A DNA stretch of 64,000 nt from Tumebacillus sp. BK434 (GTDB lineage Bacteria; Bacillota; Bacilli; Tumebacillales; Tumebacillaceae), in the NCBI RefSeq assembly GCF_004340785.1, contig NZ_SLXS01000003.1, forward strand, positions 653,689 through 717,688, written 5' to 3'. A program made the position numbers and the translations under genes. Under the pieces are notes generated by a model. It was not told the DNA's origin. It did no database searches and saw nothing but the letters and a program-made list of their open reading frames with translations. Shown here piece after piece: positions 42,113 through 50,560 of this stretch (its first letter is position 1; each line of letters begins with the position of its first letter).

Positions 42113-42565
42113 GATTCGTTCCATGACGTACAAGAGATCATGGCGCTGAAGCCCGCGCTGATCTTGCACCAGCGAAATTTTGGCCAGGCCCAGCTTTTCA
42201 AAAAAAATACCGGTTTCCTCCGGTGCAAAAAGAAACAAGCGGCGCAGTTCCGCATCTCGCTCCCGGTAATACGCTTCCATATCTTCCACGACCGCTTGAA
42301 ACAACAGTTTCCCGAGCCCACAGCGGCGACGCGTCGTGATGATGCGCAAGCCGGTGATTTGCGCGAGTCCGGTGCGGATGCCGTCGCGGGCGCCCCAGGT
42401 GGCAAGGCCGAGGATGAAGCCCTGTTCCTCCAAGAGCAGCGCGCGGTCGACCTGCAGGTGCTGTCTGGCATACCGCTCCGCTTCCCCCATGTGCGGGCTG
42501 AAGTGCTGCAAATATTCACGGATCAAAAACGGCTGGTCCTGCTCTTGTGCCAATCGTATCACCAT
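42095..42565 (-). CDS. GNAT-family N-acetyltransferase
   Basis: A 156-residue acetyltransferase. The acetyl-CoA motif A region is LRIITTRRRCGLGKLLFQAVVEDM (R/Q-x-x-G-x-G/A type: RRCGLG). No substrate clue in the context. ATG follows AGGAGGAATCC. Confidence 0.8.
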   Translation of the reverse strand: MVIRLAQEQDQPFLIREYLQHFSPHMGEAERYARQHLQVDRALLLEEQGFILGLATWGARDGIRTGLAQITGLRIITTRRRCGLGKLLFQAVVEDMEAYYRERDAELRRLFLFAPEETGIFFEKLGLAKISLVQDQRGLQRHDLLYVMERIGADRE

Positions 42566-42615
42566 TAAGGATTCCTCCTGTTGCCACAGCTGCGATTCTT
42601 CAAACAGAGAATACC

Positions 42616-42639
42616 TTACCGAGTATAGCTTATTTTACA
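42616..42639. repeat. Direct repeat, copy 1
   Basis: Begins TTACCGAGTATAGCTTATTT and continues for 24 bases. A second copy at 42665-42688 differs at two positions. Lies in an AT-rich gap upstream of the GNAT gene. Confidence 0.6.
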
Positions 42640-42664
42640 TTCGTGAAATAGCACGGAGCATTTG

Positions 42665-42688
42665 TTACCGAGTATAACTTATTCTACA
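42665..42688. repeat. Direct repeat, copy 2
   Basis: Begins TTACCGAGTATAACTTATTC, 22 of 24 bases identical to copy 1, 49 bases further on (start to start). Confidence 0.6.
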
Positions 42689-42772
42689 GGTGTACAATAG
42701 AAGGAAATGAAAATAGAGTAAGATTGATAAAATAAGACAATATCATTAACGAACAACAACCTCCCATTTCAT

Positions 42773-42805
42773 AAAAAAAGCCCCGTCTCATAGCAGACGG
42801 GGCTT
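42773..42805 (-). terminator. Terminator of alaS
   Basis: AAAGCCCCGTCT/AGACGGGGCTTT stem followed by a T-run on the minus strand. Confidence 0.9.
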
Positions 42806-42830
42806 TCCATCGTTCAGTTCAAAGCCATTG

Positions 42831-45455
42831 TTACAGCATGCTTGCAAGGATCGCGGAAGCCTGATCCAGCGCTTCCTGCAGCTTGGAGACGTCCTTGCCG
42901 CCCGCTTGCGCCAGCTCCGGACGACCGCCGCCGCCGCCGCCGGTGATGGCTGCGACTTCTTTGACGATCTTGCCCGCCTGGATGCCGCGGCCGTTCAGGT
43001 CTTTCGTCACGGCGACGACGAAGGAGACTTTGTCTTCGCCTTGCGCCGCGCCGAGGACGATGACGCCCGACTCGATGCGGTTCTTCATGTCGTCAGCGAT
43101 GCCCCGCAGGCCGTCCATGTCCACGCCGTCCAGCTTCGCCGCGAGGAACGGCACGCCGGACACATCGGTCATCTTGCCGAGCAGGTTGCCGACTTCGCCG
43201 GCCGCCAGCTTGCCTTTCAGGCCATCGATCTCTTTGCTGAGGTCTTTGATGTTCGCCTGCAGATGGTCGATGCGGTTCGGCAGGTCGTTGACGTTAGCGC
43301 GCAGCTTGCCGGCCGCCTCTTGGAGCAGGCGCTCCTGGCTGACCACAAACTCATATGCGCCTTTGCCGGTCACCGCTTCCAAGCGGCGGACGCCTGCGCC
43401 GATCGAAGACTCGGAGAGGAGCTTGAACAGGCCGATCTCGCCCGTGGAGCGGACATGGCAGCCGCCGCAGAGCTCGGTGGAGTAGTCGCCCGCTTTGACC
43501 ACGCGCACAACATCGCCGTATTTTTCGCCGAACAGCGCCATCGCGCCGAGCTTCTTCGCGTCGTCGATGTTCATCTCGCGGATCTCGACCCCTTCGTTCG
43601 CCCAGATCTGCTCGTTGACTTTGCGCTCGACGGTCGCCATCTCTTCCGGCGTCATGCCGGCCAGATGCGAGAAGTCAAAGCGCAGGCGGTCCGGACCGAC
43701 CAGCGAGCCTGCTTGCGCCACATGGTCGCCGAGCACTTCGCGCAGCGCTTTGTGCAGCAAGTGTGTCGCGGTGTGGTTGCGGGTGATCGAAACGCGGCGC
43801 TCATGGTCGATCGACGCTTCGACAGTCGCCAGCGCCGCCACGGTGCCGGAGAGAACTTTTGCTCGGTGCAGGTTGTGGCCGTTCGGCGCTTTTTGCACGT
43901 CGGTGACTTGGACGATCGCCGATTCGCCGACGGTGATCAGGCCGATGTCGGCCACCTGGCCGCCCGACTCCGCGTAGAACGGGGTGCGGTCGAGGAACAG
44001 TTCGATCTCGTCGCCTTCGTGCGCTTCGGTGACGATCTCACCGTCTTTGATCAAGGCGAGCACAGTTGCCGGTGCGGCCATTTCGTCATAGCCGACGAAG
44101 TCGGAGTTGATGTTGATCTCATCGTACAGGTTGGTCTGCACCGCCATCGACGCCACGTCCTTGCGGGCTGCGCGCGCGCGTTCGCGCTGTTCGTTCAGCG
44201 CCCGCTCAAATCCTTCGCGGTCGATCGCGATGCCTTGCTCCGCGCAGATGTCTTCCGTCAGGTCGATCGGGAAGCCGTAGGTGTCATAGAGGCGGAACGC
44301 CTGATCGCCCGGCAATACATGGTTGCCTTCACCTTTGACGCGCTCCAGCACTTCGGCGAGCAAGTTTTCGCCGTCCGCCAGCGTCACGTGGAAGCGCTCT
44401 TCCTCCGCTTTGACGACGCGCTCGATGAACTCGCGCTTTTGCACCAGTTCCGGGTAGTGCTCGCCCATGATCTCGCCGACGACGCTGACCAGCGTGTACA
44501 TGAACGGCTTCTCGATGCCGAGCACCTTGCCGCAGCGCACGGCGCGGCGCAGCAGGCGGCGGATGACGTAGCCGCGGCCTTCATTGGACGGCAGCGCGCC
44601 GTCCCCGATCGAGAAAGCGACGGTGCGGATGTGGTCGGCGATGACTTTGAACGCCACGTCCCACTCCGCTTTTTCATGGTAGGCTTTGCCGGCGAGGCGG
44701 GCCGTCTCCTGGATGATCGGCTGGAACAGGTCGGTGTCGAAGTTGGTTTCCACGCCTTGCAGGATCAGGCAGAGGCGTTCGAGACCGGAACCGGTATCGA
44801 TGTTTTTCTTCGGCAGCTCGTTGTAGGAGCCGTCCGCGTTGTGGTTGAACTGCGTGAAGACGAGGTTCCAGAACTCGAGGTAGCGGTTGCCGTCATGGTT
44901 GTCCGGGTGGAACACGTCGTCTTTGCCCATTTCCGGCTTCAGGTCGTAGAACAGCTCGGAACAGGGGCCGCACGGGCCTTCGCCGATATCCCAGAAGTTG
45001 TCTTCTTCGGTGCGGGCGATGCGCTCTGCCGGCAGACCGATGTCGTTCGTCCAGTAGCCAAACGCTTCCTCGTCTTCGGTGTGGATCGTCACGTAGATGC
45101 GCTCTTTGTCAAAGCCGAGCTCTGCGGTCGCAAATTCCCACGCCCAGTGGATCGCTTCTTTTTTGAAATAATCGCCGATCGAGAAGTTGCCGAGCATCTC
45201 AAACATGGTCTGGTGACGCGCCGTCTTGCCGACGTTTTCGATGTCGTTGGTGCGGATGCACTTCTGCGAGTTGGTCATGCGTGGGTTGCGCGGAATCTCG
45301 CTGCCGTCAAAGAATTTTTTCAGCGGGGCCATCCCGGCGTTGATCCAGAGCAGCGACGGGTCGTTGTACGGCACGAGAGACGCGCTCGGCACGATCTCAT
45401 GCCCTTTCGATTCGAAAAATTTCAGCCAGCGGTTGCGAATTTCGGATGACTTCAT
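42831..45455 (-). CDS. alaS: Alanyl-tRNA synthetase
   Basis: An 874-residue class II synthetase charging tRNA-Ala. The catalytic N-terminal domain is recognisable by its class II motifs; the editing domain has HTATHLLHKAL and CGGCHVRSTGEIG with zinc-binding residues, and a C-terminal DHHA1 region contains GGGGGGRPELAQAGG. ATG at 45455 follows AGGAGGG. It is controlled by the upstream T-box leader. Confidence 0.97.
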   Translation of the reverse strand: MKSSEIRNRWLKFFESKGHEIVPSASLVPYNDPSLLWINAGMAPLKKFFDGSEIPRNPRMTNSQKCIRTNDIENVGKTARHQTMFEMLGNFSIGDYFKKEAIHWAWEFATAELGFDKERIYVTIHTEDEEAFGYWTNDIGLPAERIARTEEDNFWDIGEGPCGPCSELFYDLKPEMGKDDVFHPDNHDGNRYLEFWNLVFTQFNHNADGSYNELPKKNIDTGSGLERLCLILQGVETNFDTDLFQPIIQETARLAGKAYHEKAEWDVAFKVIADHIRTVAFSIGDGALPSNEGRGYVIRRLLRRAVRCGKVLGIEKPFMYTLVSVVGEIMGEHYPELVQKREFIERVVKAEEERFHVTLADGENLLAEVLERVKGEGNHVLPGDQAFRLYDTYGFPIDLTEDICAEQGIAIDREGFERALNEQRERARAARKDVASMAVQTNLYDEININSDFVGYDEMAAPATVLALIKDGEIVTEAHEGDEIELFLDRTPFYAESGGQVADIGLITVGESAIVQVTDVQKAPNGHNLHRAKVLSGTVAALATVEASIDHERRVSITRNHTATHLLHKALREVLGDHVAQAGSLVGPDRLRFDFSHLAGMTPEEMATVERKVNEQIWANEGVEIREMNIDDAKKLGAMALFGEKYGDVVRVVKAGDYSTELCGGCHVRSTGEIGLFKLLSESSIGAGVRRLEAVTGKGAYEFVVSQERLLQEAAGKLRANVNDLPNRIDHLQANIKDLSKEIDGLKGKLAAGEVGNLLGKMTDVSGVPFLAAKLDGVDMDGLRGIADDMKNRIESGVIVLGAAQGEDKVSFVVAVTKDLNGRGIQAGKIVKEVAAITGGGGGGRPELAQAGGKDVSKLQEALDQASAILASML

Positions 45456-45518
45456 CAAAATACCCTCCTAATTGAATCTTGCAATGATCCTGCAAATGGA
45501 AACCTGCAAAAAACAGGC

Positions 45519-45790
45519 AAATAAAAAAGCCCTTCATCCCCAAAAACAGGGACGAAAGGCGTTGTGCACACTCTCGCGGTACCACCCTGATTACCGCGCC
45601 GAAAGACAGGCGGGTCACCTCAGATGTGCGGTAACGGGCACGAGCCGGCAGGTTTTGCCTGCACTCGGAAAGCAGCGTTCGGGCACTCCTGACTGAAGAA
45701 TCCTCACAGCCTCGGGATTCTCTCTCTGACAGCGGAATTTGCCGTACTATTCTTTCGTCATGGCGTTTAAAGGTTTTCTAAGCTTTGGGT
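45519..45790 (-). promoter_or_regulatory. T-box leader of alaS with terminator
   Basis: Read on the minus strand: a stem I with AGAGAGAG, specifier region GAACGCTGCTTTCCGAGTGC (45680-45661), the T-box GGGTGGTACCGCG (45587-45575) and a terminator stem GCCTTTCGTCCC/GGGGATGAAGGGC with T6 (45563-45519). GCT in the specifier loop reads Ala, as expected for alaS. Confidence 0.92.
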
Positions 45791-45793
45791 TCT

Positions 45794-45822
45794 ATTATAG
45801 AAGCAGGGAACGAATTCGTAAA
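45794..45822 (-). promoter_or_regulatory. Promoter of the alaS leader
   Basis: On the minus strand, TTTACG (45822-45817), a 17-base spacer and TATAAT (45799-45794). Confidence 0.65.
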
Positions 45823-45829
45823 GAGTCCC

Positions 45830-46029
45830 GCCCTATCGATTTTGCTCTGGATATTTTATCCTCAAACTGTAACTTTTATAACCCTATATACGTCTATAAG
45901 AGTAGTGGTGTTTTACATAAGACGTTCCTGAAAGGGCGACTGTAGAACTTTCAAATCACTATATCTTTATAGTAATTGCAGTATTTAGACTTCTTTAAAG
46001 TAGTCGCGGTTCTCCTTTACCGAAACACC
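45830..46029. other. AT-rich intergenic region
   Basis: Between the alaS promoter and the promoter of the IIRGD peptide. AT-rich, no coding or structural feature recognised. Confidence 0.5.
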
Positions 46030-46058
46030 TTGTCAGTCCTACTATCCTATGCTATATT
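46030..46058 (+). promoter_or_regulatory. Promoter of the IIRGD-repeat gene
   Basis: TTGTCA (46030-46035), a 17-base spacer, and TATATT (46053-46058): a near-consensus vegetative promoter about 95 bases before the start codon. Confidence 0.7.
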
Positions 46059-46158
46059 TTTGTTGATGACTCTATTATTTTTGCTATTTCAATTCGTTGA
46101 AGTAGTTAAAAATTCTACGTCTCTTGTCCCACTGAGGACAACAAGGAGGAGTTCATAC

Positions 46159-46434
46159 ATGAAGAAAACACTCGCAATCCTCAGCTTCGCAATCGCTGCA
46201 GTAGCAGTGGTTGGCTTCCAAAACGTCATCATCCGCGGCGACGTTGAACAGGAAGCAGTCATCATCCGCGGCGACTCCCTGGATTCGGTTGATCAGCTTG
46301 CGGTCATCATCCGCGGCGATTCCCCGCGCTCTTTAAACAACGATCACGTTCCGAACGAGCACAGCGCGATCGTACGCGGCAAAGTTCTCCCGAGCGGCAA
46401 CTCCGTGATCATCCGCGGCGGCTTCACTGCTTAA
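46159..46434 (+). CDS. Secreted peptide with five IIRGD-type repeats
   Basis: A 91-residue protein. Residues 1-20 (MKKTLAILSFAIAAVAVVGF) are a signal peptide or membrane anchor. Behind it lie five copies of a [AV]I[IV]RG[DKG] motif: VIIRGD at 23-28, 34-39 and 49-54, AIVRGK at 70-75 and VIIRGG at 83-88. The DNA of the first three is also nearly identical (GTCATCATCCGCGGCGA). Strong AAGGAGGAG before the ATG, its own promoter and terminator. A small hairpin (TTGTCC/GGACAA) precedes the ribosome site. No family recognised; it may be a multi-copy peptide precursor or an adhesin-like peptide. Confidence 0.75.
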   Translation: MKKTLAILSFAIAAVAVVGFQNVIIRGDVEQEAVIIRGDSLDSVDQLAVIIRGDSPRSLNNDHVPNEHSAIVRGKVLPSGNSVIIRGGFTA

Positions 46435-46462
46435 TGCAGATTGAAGTTTGAAGATTCACACA

Positions 46463-46497
46463 CAAAAACCACCTGACTTCGGTCAGGTGGTTTTTTT
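46463..46497 (+). terminator. Terminator of the IIRGD gene
   Basis: AAACCACCTGAC/GTCAGGTGGTTT stem with T7. Confidence 0.9.
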
Positions 46498-46571
46498 CCA
46501 ACACCCTTTTCCCAAACAAAAAGAGCCGTCTCTGCTGCACATCTGTTTGCTCGCAGGATCAGCTCTTTTAC

Positions 46572-46922
46572 TTAGAACTCGATGAGCCCCAAGGAGATCA
46601 TCAGAGATTCGTTTACCCTCGCCATCAGCTCATCATCGAGATGAGTGATCTTATCGGTTAACCGCTGTTTATCGATCGTGCGGACCTGTTCCAACAGAAT
46701 GACGGAATCACGATCCAAACCGTACGTTTTTGCGTCTATTTCCACATGGGTCGGCAGTTTCGCCTTCTGAATCTGCGCGGTAATCGCCGCGACAATCACC
46801 GTTGGACTAAATCGATTGCCGATGTCGTTCTGTATGATGAGGACCGGTCGAAACCCGCCCTGCTCGGACCCTACGACGGGCGATAAATCGGCAAAATAGA
46901 TGTCGCCGCGCTTTACATTCAC
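46572..46922 (-). CDS. ndoA: Endoribonuclease toxin NdoA (MazF family)
   Basis: A 116-residue mRNA interferase. [23 protein letters not shown] and [22 protein letters not shown] are the MazF/NdoA motifs, with [14 protein letters not shown] near the C terminus. GTG start, three bases after the antitoxin stop. In B. subtilis, NdoA cuts at UACAU sites and the pair lies downstream of alr, as here. Confidence 0.95.
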   Translation of the reverse strand: MNVKRGDIYFADLSPVVGSEQGGFRPVLIIQNDIGNRFSPTVIVAAITAQIQKAKLPTHVEIDAKTYGLDRDSVILLEQVRTIDKQRLTDKITHLDDELMARVNESLMISLGLIEF

Positions 46923-46925
46923 CGA

Positions 46926-47198
46926 CTACACCCCGCTAACTAAACGGTCTAGAGTTGTCTCCGCCTCTTCCTCCGCCAAAAACGCTTCTGATGCGATGTT
47001 AAGGTTAATCTTCGCCATTTCCAGATAGCCTTTTTGCAGCGACTCCCGGATATAGCGCTTCTTTCTCTCTTGCAGATACAGGTTCATCGCCTCACGGATG
47101 AACTCGCTGCGGTTCAGGTTTTCCTTCTCCACAATGCCGTCCACTTCCTGCAAAAGATGATTCGGTACACTAACCATAATGCGTTTGGTATTGGACAA
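46926..47198 (-). CDS. ndoAI: Antitoxin NdoAI (ribbon-helix-helix)
   Basis: A 90-residue RHH antitoxin, start TTG at 47198, nine bases after GGAGG. The N-terminal RHH domain (MVSVPNHLLQEVDGIVEKEN) is followed by REAMNLYLQERKK and a C-terminal toxin-binding segment containing GYLEMAKINLNIASEAFLAE, closely like B. subtilis NdoAI. It neutralises NdoA and probably represses the operon. Confidence 0.93.
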   Translation of the reverse strand: MSNTKRIMVSVPNHLLQEVDGIVEKENLNRSEFIREAMNLYLQERKKRYIRESLQKGYLEMAKINLNIASEAFLAEEEAETTLDRLVSGV

Positions 47199-47328
47199 AA
47201 CGCGGCACCTCCAAGCAACAATACAATCCCTTTTCACTAGACATCCAACGAGTATTATACCCATCATAGCCTAAGTATGTCAAAGCATCTGAGGTTTCAT
47301 ACCAGTTTCGACCAGAAACGCAGGCTGG

Positions 47329-48489
47329 CTACATCGTTTGAATCTGGATGGTTTTGCCCATCTGCAGATATTTTCGCGGGACGCGTCGCCCCAAGACACA
47401 GCAGACTTCATAGGTGATCGTGCCGATCTTCTCCGCCACTTCTTCCAGCCGGATGCGGTCATCGCCCTGCTGGCCGTACAGCACCACTTCGTCGCCGTTT
47501 TCGACGCCGGGCACTGCGCTTACATCGAGCATCAACTGGTCCATGCAGACCCGTCCGACCACCGGCACGCGCACGCCGCGCACCAGCGCTTCGCCTTTGC
47601 TGGACAAGAGCCGCGAATAGCCGTCCGCGTAGCCGACAGGGATCGTCGCGATCTTGGCCGACGCCGTTGTTTCATAGGTCGCACCGTAGGAGATCTTCGT
47701 GCCGGCGGGCACTTCTTTCAAGTGCACGATGTGCGACACAAACCGCATGGCCGGCCGCAATTCGAGCCTTTGCGGCACTTCGTCTGACGGGTAATAGCCG
47801 TACATGGAGATGCCGAGCCGGACCATGTTGCCGGGGCATTCTGTGTATTGGAGGATGCCCGCACTATTGGATATATGCTGGAGCGGGATATTCAGACCTG
47901 CATCTTGCAAGCGCTGCCTGAGCGCTCCCCAGCGGCGCATCTGCTCTTGTGCATACGGTGAATCGTGCTCGTCCGACGTGGCAAAATGGGTAAAGATGCC
48001 TTCGACCACAATGCCTTCCAGCGCCTGCGCTTCTTTGGCAAATTCGACCGCCTCCTCGAGGCCGGTGAAGCCGAGCCGGCCCATGCCGGTGTCGACTTTG
48101 ATATGGATGGCAGCCGGACGGTTCGCGGCGACCGCCGCTTCGTGCAACGCATAGAGCAGTTCGCGGCTGTAGACGGTCTGGGCCAGACCATGGCTGACGA
48201 TCAGATCGACACAGTCGGTCGGAGTATGGCCGAGGATGAGGATCGGCGCGGTGATGCCCCCCTCGCGCAGGTCGATGCCTTCGTCAGCTGCTGCCACGCC
48301 GAGGCAGCTCGCTCCGTTTTGCAGCGCGGTCTCCGCGATCTGCAGGGCGCCGTGTCCGTACCCGTTCGCCTTGACGACCGCCATGATGCCGGTGCCCGGC
48401 GGCAGGATCTTGCTGACTTCACGCACGTTGTGCGCGATGCTGTCGAGGTTGATTTCCGCCCATGTCGGGCGTATAAACTTCCCTTCCAC
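47329..48489 (-). CDS. alr: Alanine racemase
   Basis: A PLP enzyme making D-alanine for peptidoglycan. The PLP Lys is in MAVVKANGYGHGALQIAE; the catalytic Tyr region lies later in SYGATYETTASAKIATIPVG, and RVCMDQLMLDVS is the C-terminal signature. About 386 residues. Start GTG at 48489, eight bases after GGAAGG; an upstream GTG at 48498 is also possible. Context acpS-lipoprotein-alr-ndoAI-ndoA is as in B. subtilis. Confidence 0.93.
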   Translation of the reverse strand: MEGKFIRPTWAEINLDSIAHNVREVSKILPPGTGIMAVVKANGYGHGALQIAETALQNGASCLGVAAADEGIDLREGGITAPILILGHTPTDCVDLIVSHGLAQTVYSRELLYALHEAAVAANRPAAIHIKVDTGMGRLGFTGLEEAVEFAKEAQALEGIVVEGIFTHFATSDEHDSPYAQEQMRRWGALRQRLQDAGLNIPLQHISNSAGILQYTECPGNMVRLGISMYGYYPSDEVPQRLELRPAMRFVSHIVHLKEVPAGTKISYGATYETTASAKIATIPVGYADGYSRLLSSKGEALVRGVRVPVVGRVCMDQLMLDVSAVPGVENGDEVVLYGQQGDDRIRLEEVAEKIGTITYEVCCVLGRRVPRKYLQMGKTIQIQTM

Positions 48490-48571
48490 TTCCTTCACCT
48501 TCCGATCCGTGATTCGTAATCCGTTATTTTGATCTGTAAGAGTTCGACAGGAGGATGAATTGTCCTGCTGC

Positions 48572-48600
48572 AAAAAGGAGTGCCTGAATATCAGCACTCC
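48572..48600 (-). terminator. Terminator of the lipoprotein gene
   Basis: GGAGTGC/GCACTCC stem followed by T5 on the minus strand, before alr. Confidence 0.8.
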
Positions 48601-48621
48601 CAACCTGTTCGTACGCGTTGT

Positions 48622-49629
48622 CTATTTTCCTACCGTCCCGATCATCGATTGGGCCACCTTGATCATCTCCTCGACCGGAAGTTTGCCGGTCAGCGAGAAC
48701 TCGACGTTGTTGTGGAACCAATGCATGGAGCGGGTCTGGCCGCCGTCGACCTGCGCGAGCACGGCGGTGGTGCCCCAGAGATCGACGATCTCACCGCTCT
48801 TCATCGCTGAGCTGACCGCCGCCGGACGCTGTTCGATGATCGTGAACGGATCACTGCCGTTAAAGCGCAGCATAACGCTGGACTGGGTTTCCTGCGGCGC
48901 GAGTTTGGTCACGCCTTCCGGAAGGTAGCGCGGTTCGATGATGCCAAAATCTTTCGCCCCGGCCATGACCGGCTGCGCTTCGGTCGGCGCCAGCGCCATC
49001 GCCGCTTCCGGCGAGAAGCTTTCTTTTTTGTAGTCGACACCGGTCTTAAAGGAGGTGAAATCGACGGAGACGATCGATTTGGCGTCTTTGTCGAGCAGAG
49101 CGACTTGCACCGGATGCAGGTTGGTTTCGTTCAGCACGATGCGCTGCTCGGCGACGAGCGGGTTTTCCGGCTCCATCTTCAGCGTGAAGCTGAGCTTGCC
49201 TTCCGCTACGCCATATTTCAAGTCTTTGCTTTTCAGGATGCGGTCAACCGCCGCATGGTACAGATAGACGTGGCCTTGGTTCTCCGCCCAGTCGCCTTTG
49301 AAGCGGAACGATTTCTTCAGCTGTGGCGATACGACGAAGATGCCGGAGTCGTTTTTGACGATCACTTGTGTGATGTCTTTGGCATCATTGCCCAAAGCGA
49401 TGCGATAGTAGTTTGGCGCCAAGTACCAGGTTTCGATGTAATACTTCTGCTGACTGTTATGAGCCGTAACGGTCATCGTCGCCTTGGATTCGTAGCTTTT
49501 CAGCCCCTGCTTGAAGCTCGTCAGGTCTTTCATCACCGTCTCTTGATTCTTGCTCCCGCAGCCCACCATCGCGAGACTGAGCACCAGCACAGTGATGAGA
49601 ACGAGGTAAATGGATCTTTTGTTGCGCAC
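48622..49629 (-). CDS. YdcC-like lipoprotein (LolA-like fold)
   Basis: A 335-residue lipoprotein: the signal peptide ends in LAMVGCGSK, a lipobox with Cys near 24. The body resembles B. subtilis YdcC, related to the outer-membrane lipoprotein carrier fold. Located between acpS and alr, as in B. subtilis. GTG start after AAGGGGGAG. Confidence 0.8.
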   Translation of the reverse strand: MRNKRSIYLVLITVLVLSLAMVGCGSKNQETVMKDLTSFKQGLKSYESKATMTVTAHNSQQKYYIETWYLAPNYYRIALGNDAKDITQVIVKNDSGIFVVSPQLKKSFRFKGDWAENQGHVYLYHAAVDRILKSKDLKYGVAEGKLSFTLKMEPENPLVAEQRIVLNETNLHPVQVALLDKDAKSIVSVDFTSFKTGVDYKKESFSPEAAMALAPTEAQPVMAGAKDFGIIEPRYLPEGVTKLAPQETQSSVMLRFNGSDPFTIIEQRPAAVSSAMKSGEIVDLWGTTAVLAQVDGGQTRSMHWFHNNVEFSLTGKLPVEEMIKVAQSMIGTVGK

Positions 49630-49751
49630 GTTCGCTCTCCCCCTTACCTTATTCGACAGGAATTGTGTGCCCCTGTCGCAATTACCCGGGAAATATCACA
49701 CGAGGGACGTTGTCCCTGCACTGGTACATGTCTATTCTCGTCCGAAGTCGA

Positions 49752-50147
49752 TTATGTACGCGCTGCGGTGCAAGTTTTTTCGAGGATGACGTGGGCGACG
49801 GCGTAGTGGTCGGAGTGCGAAAGGGTCAGGTGAATCCTGTCCACTCCTTTTTGGGCGGCGAGCTCGGCAGCATGTCCCTGCAAGGTGAGCACCGGGGCGC
49901 CCAGCTCGTCGTTGTCGATGATCAGATCGTGCAACCCGACCTTGCCGAGGCCGGTGCCAAGCGCTTTCGATGCAGCTTCTTTGGCGGCAAACCGGCCGGC
50001 GAGGTATTGGAGGCGGCGCTTTTCGTTGCTGATCGGGCGGCGCTCGGCAGGGGCGAGGATGCGCTCCCAGACTTTGTCGCCGAGGCGCCGGCAGAGCCGC
50101 TCGAGGCGGGCGATTTCGGTGATGTCAATTCCGCTGCCGATGATCAT
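49752..50147 (-). CDS. acpS: Holo-[acyl-carrier-protein] synthase
   Basis: A 131-residue 4'-phosphopantetheinyl transferase that activates the acyl carrier protein. GSGIDITEIARLERL at the N terminus and FAAKEAASKALGTGL are the AcpS signatures with metal-binding Asp/Glu. ATG overlaps the stop of the thioesterase gene by four bases (ATGA). Confidence 0.95.
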   Translation of the reverse strand: MIIGSGIDITEIARLERLCRRLGDKVWERILAPAERRPISNEKRRLQYLAGRFAAKEAASKALGTGLGKVGLHDLIIDNDELGAPVLTLQGHAAELAAQKGVDRIHLTLSHSDHYAVAHVILEKTCTAART

Positions 50148-50548
50148 GCCTCTTTTTGCGGCACGACTGCGACGGTGCAGCGGGAGACGCAGATCAGTCT
50201 GTCTCCTTCGTCGGTGATATTGATGTCCCAGACCATCGTGGTGCGGCCTTTGTGCAGCGGCGTCGCCGTGGCGGTGACGATGCCGTCGCGCTTGGCGCGG
50301 ATGTGGTTGGCGTTGATTTCGAGGCCGAAGCAGGCTTGGGTCGTCTGGTCGATCAGGTTCCAGGTGCCGACGCTGGCCACCGTCTCGGCGAGGGCGACCG
50401 AGGCGCCCCCGTGGAGATAGCCGAACGGCTGGTGCGTCGGCGGATGCACAGGCATGGTGGCGATGACTTTTTCAGGTGTGAGCTCGATCAGTTGGATGCC
50501 GAGCGCTTCGGCGAGCGTGTTTTGGTTCGGTGCGATATTGATCGACAT
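50144..50548 (-). CDS. PaaI-type hotdog thioesterase
   Basis: A 134-residue hotdog-fold protein. FGYLHGGASVALAETVASVGT is the PaaI/YbgC-like motif with catalytic region. Likely an acyl-CoA thioesterase (possibly DHNA-CoA-like, but this organism seems to use futalosine, so another substrate is plausible). Translationally coupled to acpS. GGAGGC precedes the ATG. Confidence 0.85.
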   Translation of the reverse strand: MSINIAPNQNTLAEALGIQLIELTPEKVIATMPVHPPTHQPFGYLHGGASVALAETVASVGTWNLIDQTTQACFGLEINANHIRAKRDGIVTATATPLHKGRTTMVWDINITDEGDRLICVSRCTVAVVPQKEA

Positions 50549-50560
50549 GGTGTGTGCCTC

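Noticed and set aside
49630-49751. GAGGGACGTTGTCCCT hairpin between acpS and the lipoprotein
   Set aside because: Short stem without T-run; likely a chance inverted repeat.
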